Below are positions 1 to 12,507 of a DNA stretch of 64,000 bases, piece by piece. Origin of the DNA: Neodiprion pinetum. Lineage: Eukaryota; Arthropoda; Insecta; Hymenoptera; Diprionidae. The position numbers and the translations under genes are program-made. The notes beneath the pieces were generated by a model. That model saw nothing but the letters and a program-made list of their open reading frames with translations. It made no database searches and had not been told where the DNA came from. The DNA lies in contig NC_060235.2 in assembly GCF_021155775.2 (NCBI RefSeq), positions 37,674,607 through 37,738,606 on the forward strand, read 5' to 3'. How positions within the stretch are numbered: position 1 is the first letter of the stretch; each line of letters starts with the position of its first letter.

Positions 1-2342
1 GGAATCACTCCATTTATTAATGTTATCTATCTTTATGTACCTACTACAGCTATTGGCCCAAAAATACTTTATATACAGGTTTTCCCCCTAAAGGCTGGCG
101 GACGACGTTTATTACAATGTTATAACCTCTTCGTGATCCATGAAGTACCATCAAAAGATGATAAGAAAATGGTGAATTTATGCACCTCGATAAGGGAGCC
201 TGACAAAGGTATTCCGCGACATTTATCTCACCCTTCGTACACACACTCGTCTTCCTCTATTATATAGGCCCCGGTTTCGAATTGCTTGGGACGAAATAAG
301 CGCGAGGATATTACATATATGCGCCAGTGCGTATATGTGTGCATATTTATCCTGTATCATGGATTACTTAAGAGGGATGGGTACACTAGAATGACAAAAT
401 TTCACATTTTTCTTTATTCATTTTTCTTTGTATTTTCACGTAGCTCAGATCTTTGTCTAACCCCTTCCCAAGTGAGAGGTTAAAGTTTTCAAAAATGACG
501 GTGTTACAAAGAATTTTTAAATTCCAACTCCGAGCAGCTGAATGTATCGGGGTATCGACCACTGTAAGGTGTGAGGTATTTGTTACCAAATTGCCATTTC
601 AACTGCTGTAAATAACGCAAATGTTTGCTTGAGTTGAAAAAAAAAAAACTTTGTTTTGCCGCAGTAAAGCGATCCTGAAACTTAACTCGATAACTATTTA
701 GCCGATTCACTTGAAATTCGGACAGCATGTGCTGAATTCCTTTATCTTGGAATTGAGCCGACCAGATTTTGGATAGATTTTTTTTTTCCACTTTTAAAAC
801 TGAAATGACTGTGCAAAAAACTGATGAATTGGTGTTTTTTTTTTTATTTTTGTTCATACAGTCGTCATTTCTATAAATTTACGAAAATCCAAAATGTGTT
901 CGACCGAAGTTCTAGTTTCATATCTTAACTTCAAAATGACGTTTGGTTTTTTTTGGTTCAGACCAGCCATTTAGCCGGAAGGCTGTACACCGCTAAAAAA
1001 AGGTTTTCCTTTCAACCAACTGCCACGGGCGCCATTTTGAATATTTTCTGATAAAAAATTGTCTTGGCAGATTGCGAAAAATTGGGAGAAGTACAGAGCC
1101 GTTGGAATTAGTGTACTATTGATACACTGTTAAAAATCTTGAGTACTTTTCGTGTGAAATTTCCCACGTTTCGGTGCGAAAATGGCAATTTTCTTTATTC
1201 AATTTCAGTCCTTAAGCATTTGCGCAGAATTTGCATCAAGTCATGTAAAGTTGCGGAAAATTTTGTGATTCGGTTTGATATTCGTGTAAATTTTATCAGC
1301 TTAAGTACAATTTGCACTTTGCCGTACGGACTTCCAACTACACGAAATTTATAACAATTTTTTTGCAGTTTAGTCAAGTAATTTGAGATTGATTGATCTG
1401 AAGATATGATACTCATCAAAAATATTATCAACTGTTGATATTTGATAGAGAGATATTGTTTTCAAACAACCACAAAAACTTCACTATTTCAGTCAGTTTA
1501 ACTGAATAATTAACTCATAGAAATTAATTTTTGAATTGAATTAAGATTTTGGTTGCTGCACAACGAGCACGTACATCGTATGTTGTGAAAATTCGCCTAG
1601 AATGAGTCCAAAAACTTTCCCTACATTGACTTAAAAATTAATGAACAATTTATGCTTGATAATGTAATTCGTCCGATAATTTTAACCATTCAAGTTTCTT
1701 TCTTTCAACTTATAATGTGATCTTATATAAAATTTGAAGAAATAAACGCCGCAAAAATTTTCTTAACAAATCATTGCCATGAGTTTGATGTAAGTGGCAC
1801 TGTTTTAGCTGCAATTTATGCTGTCAGTTCACAAACCGAGCCTCAATTTTGAGTATCTTATCCAATAGGAGATTTCACGCTAGATTTCAAACTGCATTTC
1901 AGTAGAAACAAAAGCGTGTAATCCAAATCACATTTATCTCTACAAAGAAATTGAAAAAGGGAAAAACAAATCAAATTCATCATACTTGCATTGAAAGTTA
2001 ATCGCTGACAGGCCGGTTTCTTTTCAACGTAAAACAATTGCACAAGGCTTTCCGGCGATCGACACTCCGGCCTCTGCAATGTTTACATCAAAGTGCAGAT
2101 AACTGCGATAAGCAAACGGTGTTAATTCGTCTGCAAGCCGAGTTTTACAACCTTGAAACAATTGTTCAACGTTTGAGAAGAGGAAGGAAAAAAAAAAAAA
2201 AAAACAACAACAACACGAAGGAAATCCCTGCAATGTTCTTTTCACCAGCCACCTCGAGTTCGGGAAAAGAATAAGTTCCAACGGGTTCATAGAAATTAAG
2301 CATTGTACCGGTATAACGGATTTAAGATGGTGTAAGACTTAC
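1..2342. other. AT-rich non-coding stretch; probable intron or flank of the signal-peptide gene
   Basis: I see no credible coding exon here. The open frames are short, have no domain or splice support, and are interrupted by A/T runs such as the poly-A near 2190. Because the exon at 2343-2433 is on the minus strand and ends in a splice donor, this interval is probably that gene's first intron, with later exons lying beyond the left edge or too small for me to recognise. Confidence 0.5.
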
Positions 2343-2433
2343 CGTAATCCGAGAAATCAACCGCAGCTGCCGCCAAAACGCCGGACGTAACGAGGGTGAA
2401 GAATACACTCCAAACGAAAGCACGAAAATCCAT
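2343..2433 (-). CDS. First coding exon of an unidentified secreted or membrane protein (signal peptide)
   Basis: Read on the minus strand, an ATG at 2433 opens about 30 codons beginning MDFRAFVWSVFFTLVTSGVL and ending VDFSDYG. The exon ends at a good splice donor (G|GTAAGT, intron from 2342 downward). The composition is that of a signal peptide: one early Arg, a 15-residue hydrophobic core, then small residues AAAA as a cleavage region. I cannot find a second exon in the 2.3 kb to the left, so the gene most likely runs out of the window. I do not recognise the family. It could instead be a chance ORF, but a signal peptide joined to a consensus donor argues against that. Confidence 0.5.
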
Positions 2434-4869
2434 AACGAGGCGTGTGAATTGAACGGAACAGGTGAAATTAACAAGAAGTAACGGTGAAAAGGGAAGAAAA
2501 AAAAATTATCACCATAAAAGTAAGATGATGAATTCTTATGTAGTTTCAGAATACGAATGGTAAATAATAAATATGCAGTATGTATATGTATATATCTATA
2601 AGTCTAAAACTAAGTAATTCGGAACAATGGCATCCTGTTAACGCATGCCATCGAACTGTCGGTTCTACGGAACTTAAGCATCTATGATAAATACGACTGA
2701 TTACATCTTCCCCCACCGTTCAAATCTCATACATAATCTTTATCTCGCTTTGATGTTCACAGAGTGTGCAGCTGACATGTAGATAATGTGATTTTTAGAT
2801 TAAAAATTATGATCGTTTTACTTTCGATGCAATCTATAGTACGCGTGAGTTAGAACGCTTTGCGATGAGACTAATCTCTGATGAATCGAGTACCGCAGAC
2901 AGTGGCAAAGAATTGATTGAATCGACCATATAAACGGATTAAGTCGTTCAAGTGCGCGGAAACCCGGTCGCCTTAATTAAGAACAAGTCTCTCTCCCTAT
3001 AGTTAATCAGACAAACAGTGTGCACGAATCTTCGCTGATGAACATAATGAATCGCCATTGACGTTGCATGGACATGGAAATGAGCAGAATTCGTTCGTTT
3101 TCTTCGGCACAATGAGTCGTCCATGAAATAGATGCTTGCGTCAAGTGCTTGATAAAGGCCAAACAGTGTAAAAGTATTCAGGACGCGTTTGCAGTGAGTG
3201 AAGAATACGCTGCAGTGTTGTTGTATCTACAAACAAAGTTAAAATCCACCGTTTAGGTCTTCAGGCTCGTAAATTTTATCATCAGCCACGTGGCTCGAGC
3301 ACCAAGAACTCCGTCGTTGATGCACAGGCCTGCTATCTTCATGATACACGTATGAAATACTAGCTGGTCGTGTACATGTGGTATTATTGTAAGTCAACCT
3401 GACGGGCAGAAATGACAGTGAACGTAAAACGAAAAAAATTAATAAACTACGACTGGTAGGTACATAATCAACGAAATTTATCGATATCTGGACATCGGTG
3501 TAAGCTGAGATTTTTTTTTTCAATCCGTTAATTCACAGGCTAGTTTGTCAACGTCACAGATTCGTATGATCTGTTTTTTTTTTCTTTTTTTATCAATCTG
3601 TCAACCACTGCCACGGACTAAACAGAAGACGTTATGGAACTGATTCCGGATTAGTAGATCAATATTTTGCACATTAAACGCGTCACGTTGGATAACAAAA
3701 TATTTTTGCGACAATTTTTATCTTCAAGGAAAAGACAGTTCAGTTTCCAGAGTATGCAGGAAAACATAGTAAAAAAGTAATTTAGTATACTGAAAAAAAC
3801 ATTCACAATGTTTGCGAGGAGGGATTATTTTAATCATGACGACGACAATATTTTTCCTTACGGGTATGTCATGACTATTAACTGATTGGTACATATAATG
3901 CTGTTATTATGCAAAATCTTGGAATTAACTTGTAAAAGAAGAAGCGGGGTTCCCGGTGAGAAGTTTCGATTCAAACCTTCGGTAAACTTTTGTTTCCTTA
4001 TTTGTTATCAATACGTCTTAAAAGTGTTAATCTCATCGAAAAGAACAAAGACAGTATTTCCCACAATCAGTGCAATTTGTGCACAATACATCGATGCATA
4101 ACACCGGTCAACACCAATTTTGAGTCTGGGTTGTAGATGTCAAATTTTGATTTCTTCTACGTCGGTAATAATAAAGTTTGTTTCTGTAGAAACCAGAAGG
4201 ATATTTACAATTTTAAGAAAAATTACCGATTTTCTCAAACATTTATTGGAAATAACAATCAGGTGAACTTCAGTTCTACGCTTAAGTCACATTTATTCAA
4301 AAATAATAATCAATAATAAACTAGAAATGTAAAAGAATTGATAAACAAAGTTTAAAAATGAATATTTTTCGTACTTCTTCTATTTTCGTATGGACTTTCT
4401 CGTATCAAACCCCAAATGTAATCTCCCATCACGCTCTCATTATTAATACCGAATCTGATAATGTTAATAACGATAAAGTCCATCGCATCTTGGTGAAAAA
4501 ATCTTCGTTTTTCTTGTGAACATAGACATCCATATATTTAGCTGTCAATCAAAAACTTCAAGACTTTATGAACGTAGAAGAGACAAAAACAAACTTTATA
4601 AGTAATAAATAAAGGTTTTGGTTATTATTCGATGCATAAAATCGAAATTTATTTATCTCAATAGAAACTCAAAACATGGTTTCTCACGATACACGTTAGT
4701 GATTGAACATATTATACTACATTTGAAAACTCGTGTCTATCACCTGCAGGGAAAAACTTGATTCACAACTCAGTACGTATCTATTCTTCGAAAAATAATC
4801 CTTATCAAGATTTTCTTCCATCGAAGGAGATTTCCGAGAATTTGCTGCAGTGAACCGTGCGAAGTTAGA
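2434..4869. other. Intergenic, AT-rich
   Basis: This lies between the orphan signal-peptide exon and the 3' end of the first OBP gene. It probably contains the upstream region of the former and the 3' UTR of the latter. A minus-strand AATAAA (plus-strand TTTATT at 4648-4653) lies about 216 nt past the OBP stop and is a plausible poly(A) signal. From roughly 4,690 onward the sequence aligns by eye with 9,060 onward, which marks the left edge of the OBP segmental duplication. No coding exon seen. Confidence 0.5.
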
Positions 4870-6854
4870 TCAAAAAGTACACCTGAAAAGAGGTAAGGGA
4901 GGCTTAATATCGTTTCAACACTTGCCCGTATCTAATTTCATAACTGTAAACAATACAAATTCGATATTTCTGCATACTCACATCTGCAATGGACTTTTGT
5001 CGTAATAGCATTTGTTAGTCTGGTATACCGAGTCGCAATCATCGGTACCCTCTGAAGAGGAAAAAATAAAAATAAATACAAATTATATTATAAATAGGCC
5101 GTTGATGTGGCGAAATTGCCTCCATCTCCAATTAGTACGTATTATTTTAATGTATAGATACTTACTGATTGTTCCACAGCTTCGAAGCACTGGTTCAGCC
5201 TTGCCCAATATTTCCTCTGGTAACATTGCGACGAGCGTGTCTACGTCGATTTCCCCGTCATCGAACTAAACATTAAACAATTAGTAGGTTGTGGTGTTAT
5301 TTTTCTTTTCTTTTTCTCTCATCAAAACTATTAATATAAGCATAATACGCTCGTACGCGTTGCAAGTAATCGTTGTGAAACGTATGTTGTCTTGTTAAAT
5401 AAAATCTAGTGGATTATTGTTAACTCTTGTAAGCTAACTTTACTGACTCGAGACTTGTAAACTCAGATGACAATATACGACTCATTGGCGTGTTAATCTC
5501 TTTGACTCGAGTTTATTTATTTATTTATTTATTTAACCATCGTTAGCTGCCTTTAAATACCGCCACTCTACCAGTTCTCATGCAACGGATTTTATAATTA
5601 TAATTATTATCGTACCCTACCGTGTCTTTTGTATAAAAATTGACGCTGAAACGTCTGGTGCCCTACGAGTATTTTTTACTATTGTTCATTTGAATTCAGG
5701 CTAGTTAGGGATTCACGCCGAAGTGTGAACTGTAAGTTTGTTTTACTTTCTGTAAAACGTGACTCTGATGTCATATGCCGGTCAATAAGGAAGAGCGATT
5801 AAGGATTGTATTACACCTAACTGAGACATTTTGCGTAATGAAATTGTTCCAATTAATTCATGCAACAGGTAGAATTAACGAAAATTGTATACCGTTCAAG
5901 ATTAGTGAGGAGAATAAAGGCAATTTTCTTTCGAAAAGACTGAGTGCAGCACGAAAATTGACGCTCATTTTTTTTACATTTGAAAAGATCGAAAGTCACG
6001 GAGCGTGTTGAGTGAATACCAATAAAAATTACCACGTAGCAAACGTGGATGTGTATAAAAATAATGAAATTCACTTACAGCAGAAATTTGATTCAACAGG
6101 CACAGCATGTAACACTGAAACAGAATCGTTGTAATTACCAAAAGCTAATAGCGATAGAAATAGAAAACAAATCCCTTGACGTTCGGTTTAAATGACTATA
6201 CATACGAACGCTACAATGGAACTGCAAATTTAACAGAAAATCATTAGTTTATTAATACCTTCAACTTTGGGTCGTCTGTGAAATCGCCAGATCTGCACTT
6301 GATGATCAAGTCTGCAAGAAATAAAAAAATAAATGAAACATCAATCACCACGCGTTGACGCGATAACACGAAGATAAATTATTTTCAAATCGTTTAATCG
6401 CGTGATTTCACTTACCCTCGGCGACGCCTGTCTCTGCGACGCATGTGTTATGTAGCATTTGGGCCATTTCCTGCATTTCATCGCTCATTGCCTGTTAGGA
6501 AATTGTTCCACGTACAATTTGCAGATTCGATTTACAGCTGAGATTTCCGACCATTGGGAATCCCGTTACAGGAAAAAGATAGAGTTGATACGACAAAGAA
6601 GAACTGCAGTTTCGTGTAATGTTTTTTGAAAAATTTTTACAAAATAGGAAAATATAGAAAACTGGGCAATCTCCTTGCGAAAATTTAAATGGAAGATCGA
6701 AATGAAAGCAGAAACGTTAACGTGATCGCGCATTGTATAATCTGTACAGGAATTCGCAGCGGGCGAAAAGGGATTTATATATGAAATGCAAACTCACCAT
6801 CGATTTGCCAAAAAGAAATATCGCGATAACAAGACCGTAAATAAGCGTGGACAT
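4870..6854 (-). CDS. Odorant-binding protein, copy 1 (eight cysteines)
   Basis: Secreted PBP/GOBP-type carrier of small hydrophobic ligands. Seven exons join in phase on the minus strand: 6854-6798, 6491-6416, 6311-6259, 6114-6079, 5265-5166, 5051-4982 and 4882-4870, giving 134 residues. Residues 1-19 are a signal peptide. The six classical cysteines are C36, C63, C67, C104, C113 and C122. Their spacing, X26-X3-X36-X8-X8, is the OBP signature. Two further cysteines, C50 (in IIKCRSG) and C132 (C-terminal MCTF), are absent from the neighbouring paralog. The gene has the same exon number and phases as the copy at 9214-11663, so it arose by tandem duplication. A TATA box lies about 115 nt upstream of the ATG. 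The fold assignment is firm; the ligand is unknown. Confidence 0.93.
5512..5535. repeat. (TTTA)n microsatellite in OBP copy 1 intron 4
   Basis: About six tandem TTTA units inside the 813-nt fourth intron of OBP copy 1. Confidence 0.9.
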
Positions 6855-6970
6855 TTTATCGCCGTTACGATACCAAACGATATTAACTATAATTATTTCT
6901 GATTCGGTAATCAAATACGACAAACATCAAATGTTGGATCAGACTTGGGTGACATTGATCAGGCATCTCC

Positions 6971-6977
6971 TTATATA
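6971..6977 (-). promoter_or_regulatory. TATA box of OBP copy 1
   Basis: TATATAA on the minus strand, about 115 nt upstream of the start codon. The surrounding 60-80 nt closely match the promoter of OBP copy 2, which has TATATAAG at an equivalent distance from its ATG. Conservation between the copies supports function. Confidence 0.7.
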
Positions 6978-7332
6978 GACGAGGGACATCCCTGCATCTA
7001 CTTGAACTAATGAACAGAGATTAATTTAATGACATTTACGGCTTTCCGAGTGCAGCCTCAAGCACGCTTAAACCCCATCATTTTTATGAATACGTAATCG
7101 AAAACTGTATGATTACTGAAGCGATGCAAGTTCTCTCCACCAAGGCAATCCGCATCATCGATATCAACACTCATCGTCTCTTCTTTACCATTCCGCTGCA
7201 CGTTGCAATTACTTTGTTTTCCGAGATAGCGAATTTCATTCTTCATACTGAACAGTTGGAAATAATATTTCGAAGGAAGCTTAATATTGACGGAAAACTT
7301 CTCTTTCGGATATAAGTATACTTCACACTTGT

Positions 7333-7360
7333 GGGGGGGGGGGGGGGGGGGGGGGGGGGG
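7333..7360 (+). repeat. Poly(G) tract of about 28 G
   Basis: An uninterrupted run of about 28 G in otherwise AT-rich DNA, roughly 360 bp upstream of the OBP copy 1 TATA box. It could form G-quadruplexes on the plus strand. The exact length is prone to sequencing error. Confidence 0.8.
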
Positions 7361-8520
7361 CGAGGAAATGTAGATTATACTTTACATAACACTGATACAG
7401 GTAACGTGCATGTGTAGAATAAAATGATGATAAGGTGATTATCATCCGAGAATTGTTAGCAAAAAATACCGTTCAAGAATCTTTTGATTAATTTCACTAA
7501 TAAAAACGCAACACATAATCTCGAGAAATTCAGAAACCATAAAGAAAATAAATTTGCAACTGAATGCTGTACGAAATTCTTACCGTTCATACCAACGAAT
7601 GGATGAAGTTTGAACTTTAATTTAAAAACTAGATTACTTGAAATTTTTACTTGTATTAAAGCTATTCTATTATTATTGTAAAATTTTCTGGGATTTCATC
7701 AACAAGAAAGTATTTCAGCATTTGTAGATATCTCTTTCGGCATCCTGGGATCGCGGGTTCGATTCTAAACTATTCAGTTACATAAGTAAACGAACATCCG
7801 CAAAAAGAGTACTCCTTTAATCACTACCTAACGAATGCAATGCAGAGTCCGTGTACGTATCTACGTAGTTACGTAAACGACATTTAATTTCTCTATTAAA
7901 AACGCTTCGTTCACTACTTGATAATCCTCTGCTCTGTTTACGGGAACAACAAATTTCTTTTAAAATATTTTCCGCCCCTCGTGTACCAATGTTTCCTTTG
8001 TATGCAACTGTACGCAGTTGACAACTAAGGTTTTATTTTATATTAATTACATTTAATTATGACAAGCCTCACAATCAGTAATATCACCAATTTACATTTA
8101 TGTTCATCTTAGCAAGTGGCTCCAAGATGGAAATTAAGAATTTTGAAAACAAACGAACCGAATTTCTGTATGTTTTACGCAGCCTAGCGAAATTCTAAAG
8201 AATTATTTTGCAACTGTGAAATCGGGGTTTGTTATGTGTCATAAATATGTCGTCAGAAATTCCAGGGCGACGCAGCTATTATTATTGAAATAAACGGAGG
8301 GTATTTTTGCTAATTATTAACGCATATATTGTGCCTAGGTCCGAATATTCCAAACAAAATTTCGGTTTACCGACATTTAATCATACCAATGCAATCGTCA
8401 AGCAATAGCATTGTGGTCAATTCAATATTGCACCTGATTCTACTTAATTCACCCGTTCATTACCCTGCACTAAAATCAGTTCCTCATATTTCCGCCCATA
8501 TGGCGCCATCTTCTGGACTA

Positions 8521-8695
8521 TTTGATAGCTTCATTGAACGTTACCGAATATGCATGGATCACAGAACTGTTACACAGATTGCCTACCATTAGGCGCCCAC
8601 ACCTAAATCATTTGATAGCTTCATAGTCATTACCGAGTATTCACGGATCACAGAACTGTTACACGGGTTGTCTACCATGAGGCGTCCACACTAAC
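8521..8695. repeat. Two-copy imperfect tandem repeat, units of 90 and 85 bp
   Basis: Unit 1 (8521-8610) and unit 2 (8611-8695) both start TTTGATAGCTTCAT. Both contain GGATCACAGAACTGTTACAC, then CTACCAT and AGGCG(C/T)CCACAC in the same order. Differences are scattered substitutions plus one short deletion. The repeat lies in the OBP spacer, outside the part shared by the two duplicated units. Confidence 0.85.
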
Positions 8696-9213
8696 TGAAC
8701 ATTCACAGTCATTTTCTCAAGATATTATTTTTCCCTATAGGTATGATAACTGACCAGTATGCTGTTATTACAGAACGATCGAATAGACTCGAGTATGCAA
8801 AGAGGCCGGATTTCTGGTTGCAAGTTCTCATTGAATCCTTCGGTAAACATCTAGTTGTTTTCTTCTTTATTACCAGTACAGTTATATTTTGCCAATATAG
8901 TTACAGAAGTGCCAATTCAATTTTGAAGAATGACGTTATTTTTTGAAATCATTACAAAATATGTTACATACGTGTGTATACATGGGAACATACTATATTC
9001 TGTGAATTTTGGGAACTGATATGCACAGATGTTTAGAACAGCTGCATTAATTACCACGTTGAGGAGTGAACATATGATTACATTCAAAAATTTGCAATCT
9101 CACCAACAAATACTTGATACAAAACATATAGTATGCCTATTTCGGATATAATTCACAGTAAGGTTTTTCTCCTTCGAAGGAGGCTCCTGGAAATCGCTGC
9201 GAGTCGAACGAAA

Positions 9214-11663
9214 TTATGCCAACATGTACAGCTGAAAACAAATGAGAAAAGCGTAATTATGCGTTAGTACTTGCCTATTTTAAGTTCCGCAACAATGAAA
9301 AATTATAAATTCGATCCCCCGCCAATCACCATACTTACGTCTGGTAATCCATTGTACCAACACTTGTTCGTCTGGAATGCCGTATCGCAATCATCGGAAC
9401 CCTCTGCGAAACGAAAGAAGAAACATGAATGGGAAAGTTTCATGGAACAAGTATTCCAACTTTTATACGGGTGCATAAAGTAGAGTTTTTTTTTTTTACT
9501 TCGGTTATAAACGATAATTGTAAGTGTTACTTGCAATTAAATGTCAGTTTTATTTTTATAAGTATGATGATGTACGTAGACATTATATGTGCAACTACTT
9601 TGGATACGGCTTACGTTAAACAGCACTTCTTTAAAACTGCTGATAATTTGCTTTAACTTCGTTCATCGAATGAAGGAAGAAAATAATTATAATAACGAAT
9701 TTATTCTTTACGAAACTAGTGTAGAATATGAATTTAAAAAACTGCCATCGAACTTTCCTACTGTAATAAGCCTTTAATGGTGATCGGTTTAGCTGGACCT
9801 CCCATTACTACGGATATCTTAAACATACTCACTGACTGTTCCACAGCTTCGAACTACTGGCTCAGCGTCGCCCACGACGTGCTCGGGTAATACTGCGACG
9901 ATAGTTTCTACGTCGATGTTGCCGTCATCAATCTAGACATGGAACAATTAAATAACGTTTTGGGTGTTCCAACAAACGTGTCACTGTAAGTGAAGCTGAT
10001 AATAAATCATCGAGGCGTGTTTAATATTGTCACACAGAATCGACCGGTTGTCATAATTTTTTCGATTTTTATATTTCATTATAAAAAGTTCAGAGATTGG
10101 TAACAGGATCAGTCGGACTAGGCGAAATTCTCTGGGCTTTATTCCCGCGCTACTCAATGGCTGTGGATACGGTGTGAGATGGATTTATACTGGGTTATAA
10201 TTGGAATAATGGTCTTGCTATGTGTGTTTGAAGTTTGCGTTCATTGCGTGGTGTTAAACAGAAAAAAGGTGGATTATAAAGAAGTCTCTTTGAATGGCTA
10301 TTGTGTAAAAAGAGATTATTTCGCAATGAAATCGGTGGATAAAAGTTTTAAACCGTACGAAATGACTCGATATAAACTGACAATATCCGCAATCGTACGC
10401 GCAATCTGTAGTTGAAAGGATTTCAAGTCATATAAAATTATACGAAATCAGCCAAAAATATTTGTAACCATGCTTATGTAGGTCTTTCGCTGGAACTGAC
10501 GAAATTCTTCATTTTTGGTACATTTTTTTTTATTAATGACACCGTTCGATTTATAAAAAATGTCCCCGAAGTTTCAGATTTTCGTCTGAATTTCTGTTCG
10601 TGTTATAAGTTTTCAAAAAAACTAACGAAACGTAATACATTTATAACCATACTTCTATATTCTATAATTGATAAAAATAATGAAATTCACTTACACCGGA
10701 AATTTGTTCCAACAGGCACAGCATGTAACACTGAAATAGAACCATTGTAATTATCATAAGCGAATTGCAATGGAAATAGAAAACAAATTCCTTGGCGTTC
10801 GATTGAAATGACTACACAAACACTTGCAATTACATGGAAAATAATCGAATGCAGGGTCAAATTTAGCGCAGGGTGCCAAGGGAGGCACCCCGAAACCTCC
10901 AGATAATAGAGGCCTCCATAATTAATTTTCGCAAATTTTGAAAATTTTTTTTAATAATAAAATTTGTTTATGTGACCAATGAAAAATTTTTTACCTCAGA
11001 AATATTACCATTTATATTTTTATTCACTTCGAATCTGTTTAAAAAAAAACTTTCAGAAACAAGAATATCGAGGCGAAGGCCTGACTCGCCTAATTTCGAT
11101 TTACCTAGCAGCTGGATTACAAATTATTGGTTACCTTCAACTTTGGGTCATCCGGAAAATTACCGGTTCTTGCCTGGACGATCAAGTCTGTAAGAAAAAA
11201 ATATAAATGACCATCTGGTGATACGATAAAACGAAGAGAAATTATTATCGGATTGTTTAATCGCACAAGCTCACTTACCCTCGGCGACGCCTGTCTCTGC
11301 GACGCATGTGTCGTGTAGCATTTGTACCATTTCGGCCATTCCATCATCTGCCTGTTAAAAGTATAATCCACAAGTCTGAATTTAGATATGAAATTTCCGA
11401 TCTTTGCGAAACAGGCGTTCGAATAAAAATCAGCTAATACGACGGTCAAAATTTGCATTCTTAAACAATTAGAATAGCAAAGTAAAATAAAGAAAAAATT
11501 TCAACGTCAAAGAAAATTGGAATAGAAGCAGAAAGCTGCACACCATGAATCAAAGTTGGAATTTGCAACAACGAGTAGAACGAATTTACGCAAAATCAAA
11601 ACTCACCATCGATTTGGCAACGAAAAATATCATTATAACAAGACCGTAACTAAGCTTAGACAT
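9214..11663 (-). CDS. Odorant-binding protein, copy 2 (six cysteines)
   Basis: Tandem paralog of the OBP at 4870-6854. Seven in-phase minus-strand exons: 11663-11607, 11351-11279, 11187-11135, 10730-10695, 9932-9833, 9403-9339 and 9231-9214, giving 133 residues. The signal peptide (about 19 residues) and the six canonical cysteines C35, C62, C66, C103, C112 and C121 are intact. The mature protein ends LPDLYMLA. The positions of the two extra cysteines of copy 1 are Ala and Tyr/Met here, so this copy is a classical six-cysteine OBP. Exon 2 is one codon shorter than in copy 1, and intron 3 is about 260 nt longer because of inserted sequence. It is probably secreted into sensillar lymph or another body fluid; ligand unknown. 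Confidence 0.93.
10871..10890. repeat. Perfect 7-bp hairpin in extra sequence of OBP copy 2 intron 3
   Basis: GGGTGCC and GGCACCC flank a 6-nt loop. The hairpin lies in the roughly 10,850-11,100 stretch that has no counterpart in the 144-nt intron 3 of copy 1, so it is part of a post-duplication insertion or marks sequence lost from copy 1. Confidence 0.6.
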
Positions 11664-11781
11664 TTTATCGTCGATGCAATAAAAAAAAAACTAGGTCTAC
11701 TAATTACTTCCTGATCGCTAATCGAACGAAATAAACCGCGGGTACTGGATCAGACTGGGGTGGCATTGCTCGGGCAACTAC

Positions 11782-11788
11782 TTATATA
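11782..11788 (-). promoter_or_regulatory. TATA box of OBP copy 2
   Basis: TATATAA on the minus strand, about 119 nt upstream of the ATG. The flanks match the copy 1 promoter, including a shared block near 11,815-11,850 corresponding to about 7,000-7,040. Confidence 0.7.
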
Positions 11789-12507
11789 AGCGAGGAAGAT
11801 TCCTGGATCTACCTGAACTAATGAACAAAATTAAGCTAATGACATTTACGTGCTGCCGAGTGCAGCCCCAACCGCGCCTAAACCCGTCATTTTCATAAAC
11901 ACACAATCCAACACCGTGTGATTAGGTACTGAAGCGATGTAAGTTTCCTCCATCAAGGCAATCCGCGTTTCAGACAAGACAATTGGTAATACATGATAAA
12001 TGCTTTCAATTTCAGTATGTATTTAAAATGTGGAAATGACGTTTTACATATTCCAAAACAAGCAGATTTGAATGAGCACACTCTATTTTCTATTGAAAAT
12101 GGAAAATAGTAGGTATGCATGGCATTAACAATTTGACAAATACCTCTATTGAAGTACTTTCGACTTTTACGGGAATTTATAGTGCTGTCAGTGCTATTCT
12201 TTCATTATTGTGACATTTAAACGGAGACAATTTTCCAAATGAAAAATCCCCGTTTAGTCTCATAGTAAATAGTATAATCAAAACAGGCAGGCTACTTGTT
12301 AAAAATACCGGGTTTTCCTAATTTTATTAACATACCTGTATCGTTGAAAGTATATACGATATATCCGGTAATTACATGACCGAATGGAGAGTTTTATTTT
12401 CTCGATTGGAGAATATTTCAGTTTATACTACGTATCGAAATTCTCGTTCCGTATGACAAGATCGAAGGTTTATTTCTGAACCATCGCGAAAAACAGTTGC
12501 ACACAAT

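Larger units (their letters stand above)
6978..9213. other. Spacer between the two OBP genes
   Basis: No coding exon seen. The left part, to about 8,290, aligns patchily with the region upstream of OBP copy 2 (about 11,790-13,430) and belongs to the duplicated unit. It contains a long G homopolymer and, near 8,520-8,695, a two-copy tandem repeat. The 67-87 aa open frames in this interval show no domain and no usable splice context. Confidence 0.55.

Noticed and set aside
7735..7790. GGTTCGATTCT resembling a tRNA B-box
   Set aside because: The flanking bases do not form a T-arm stem, and no acceptor stem or anticodon arm can be placed around it.
10179..10415. 78-codon plus-strand frame with a hydrophobic start
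   Set aside because: It lies inside intron 4 of OBP copy 2 on the opposite strand, has no counterpart in copy 1 and no domain.
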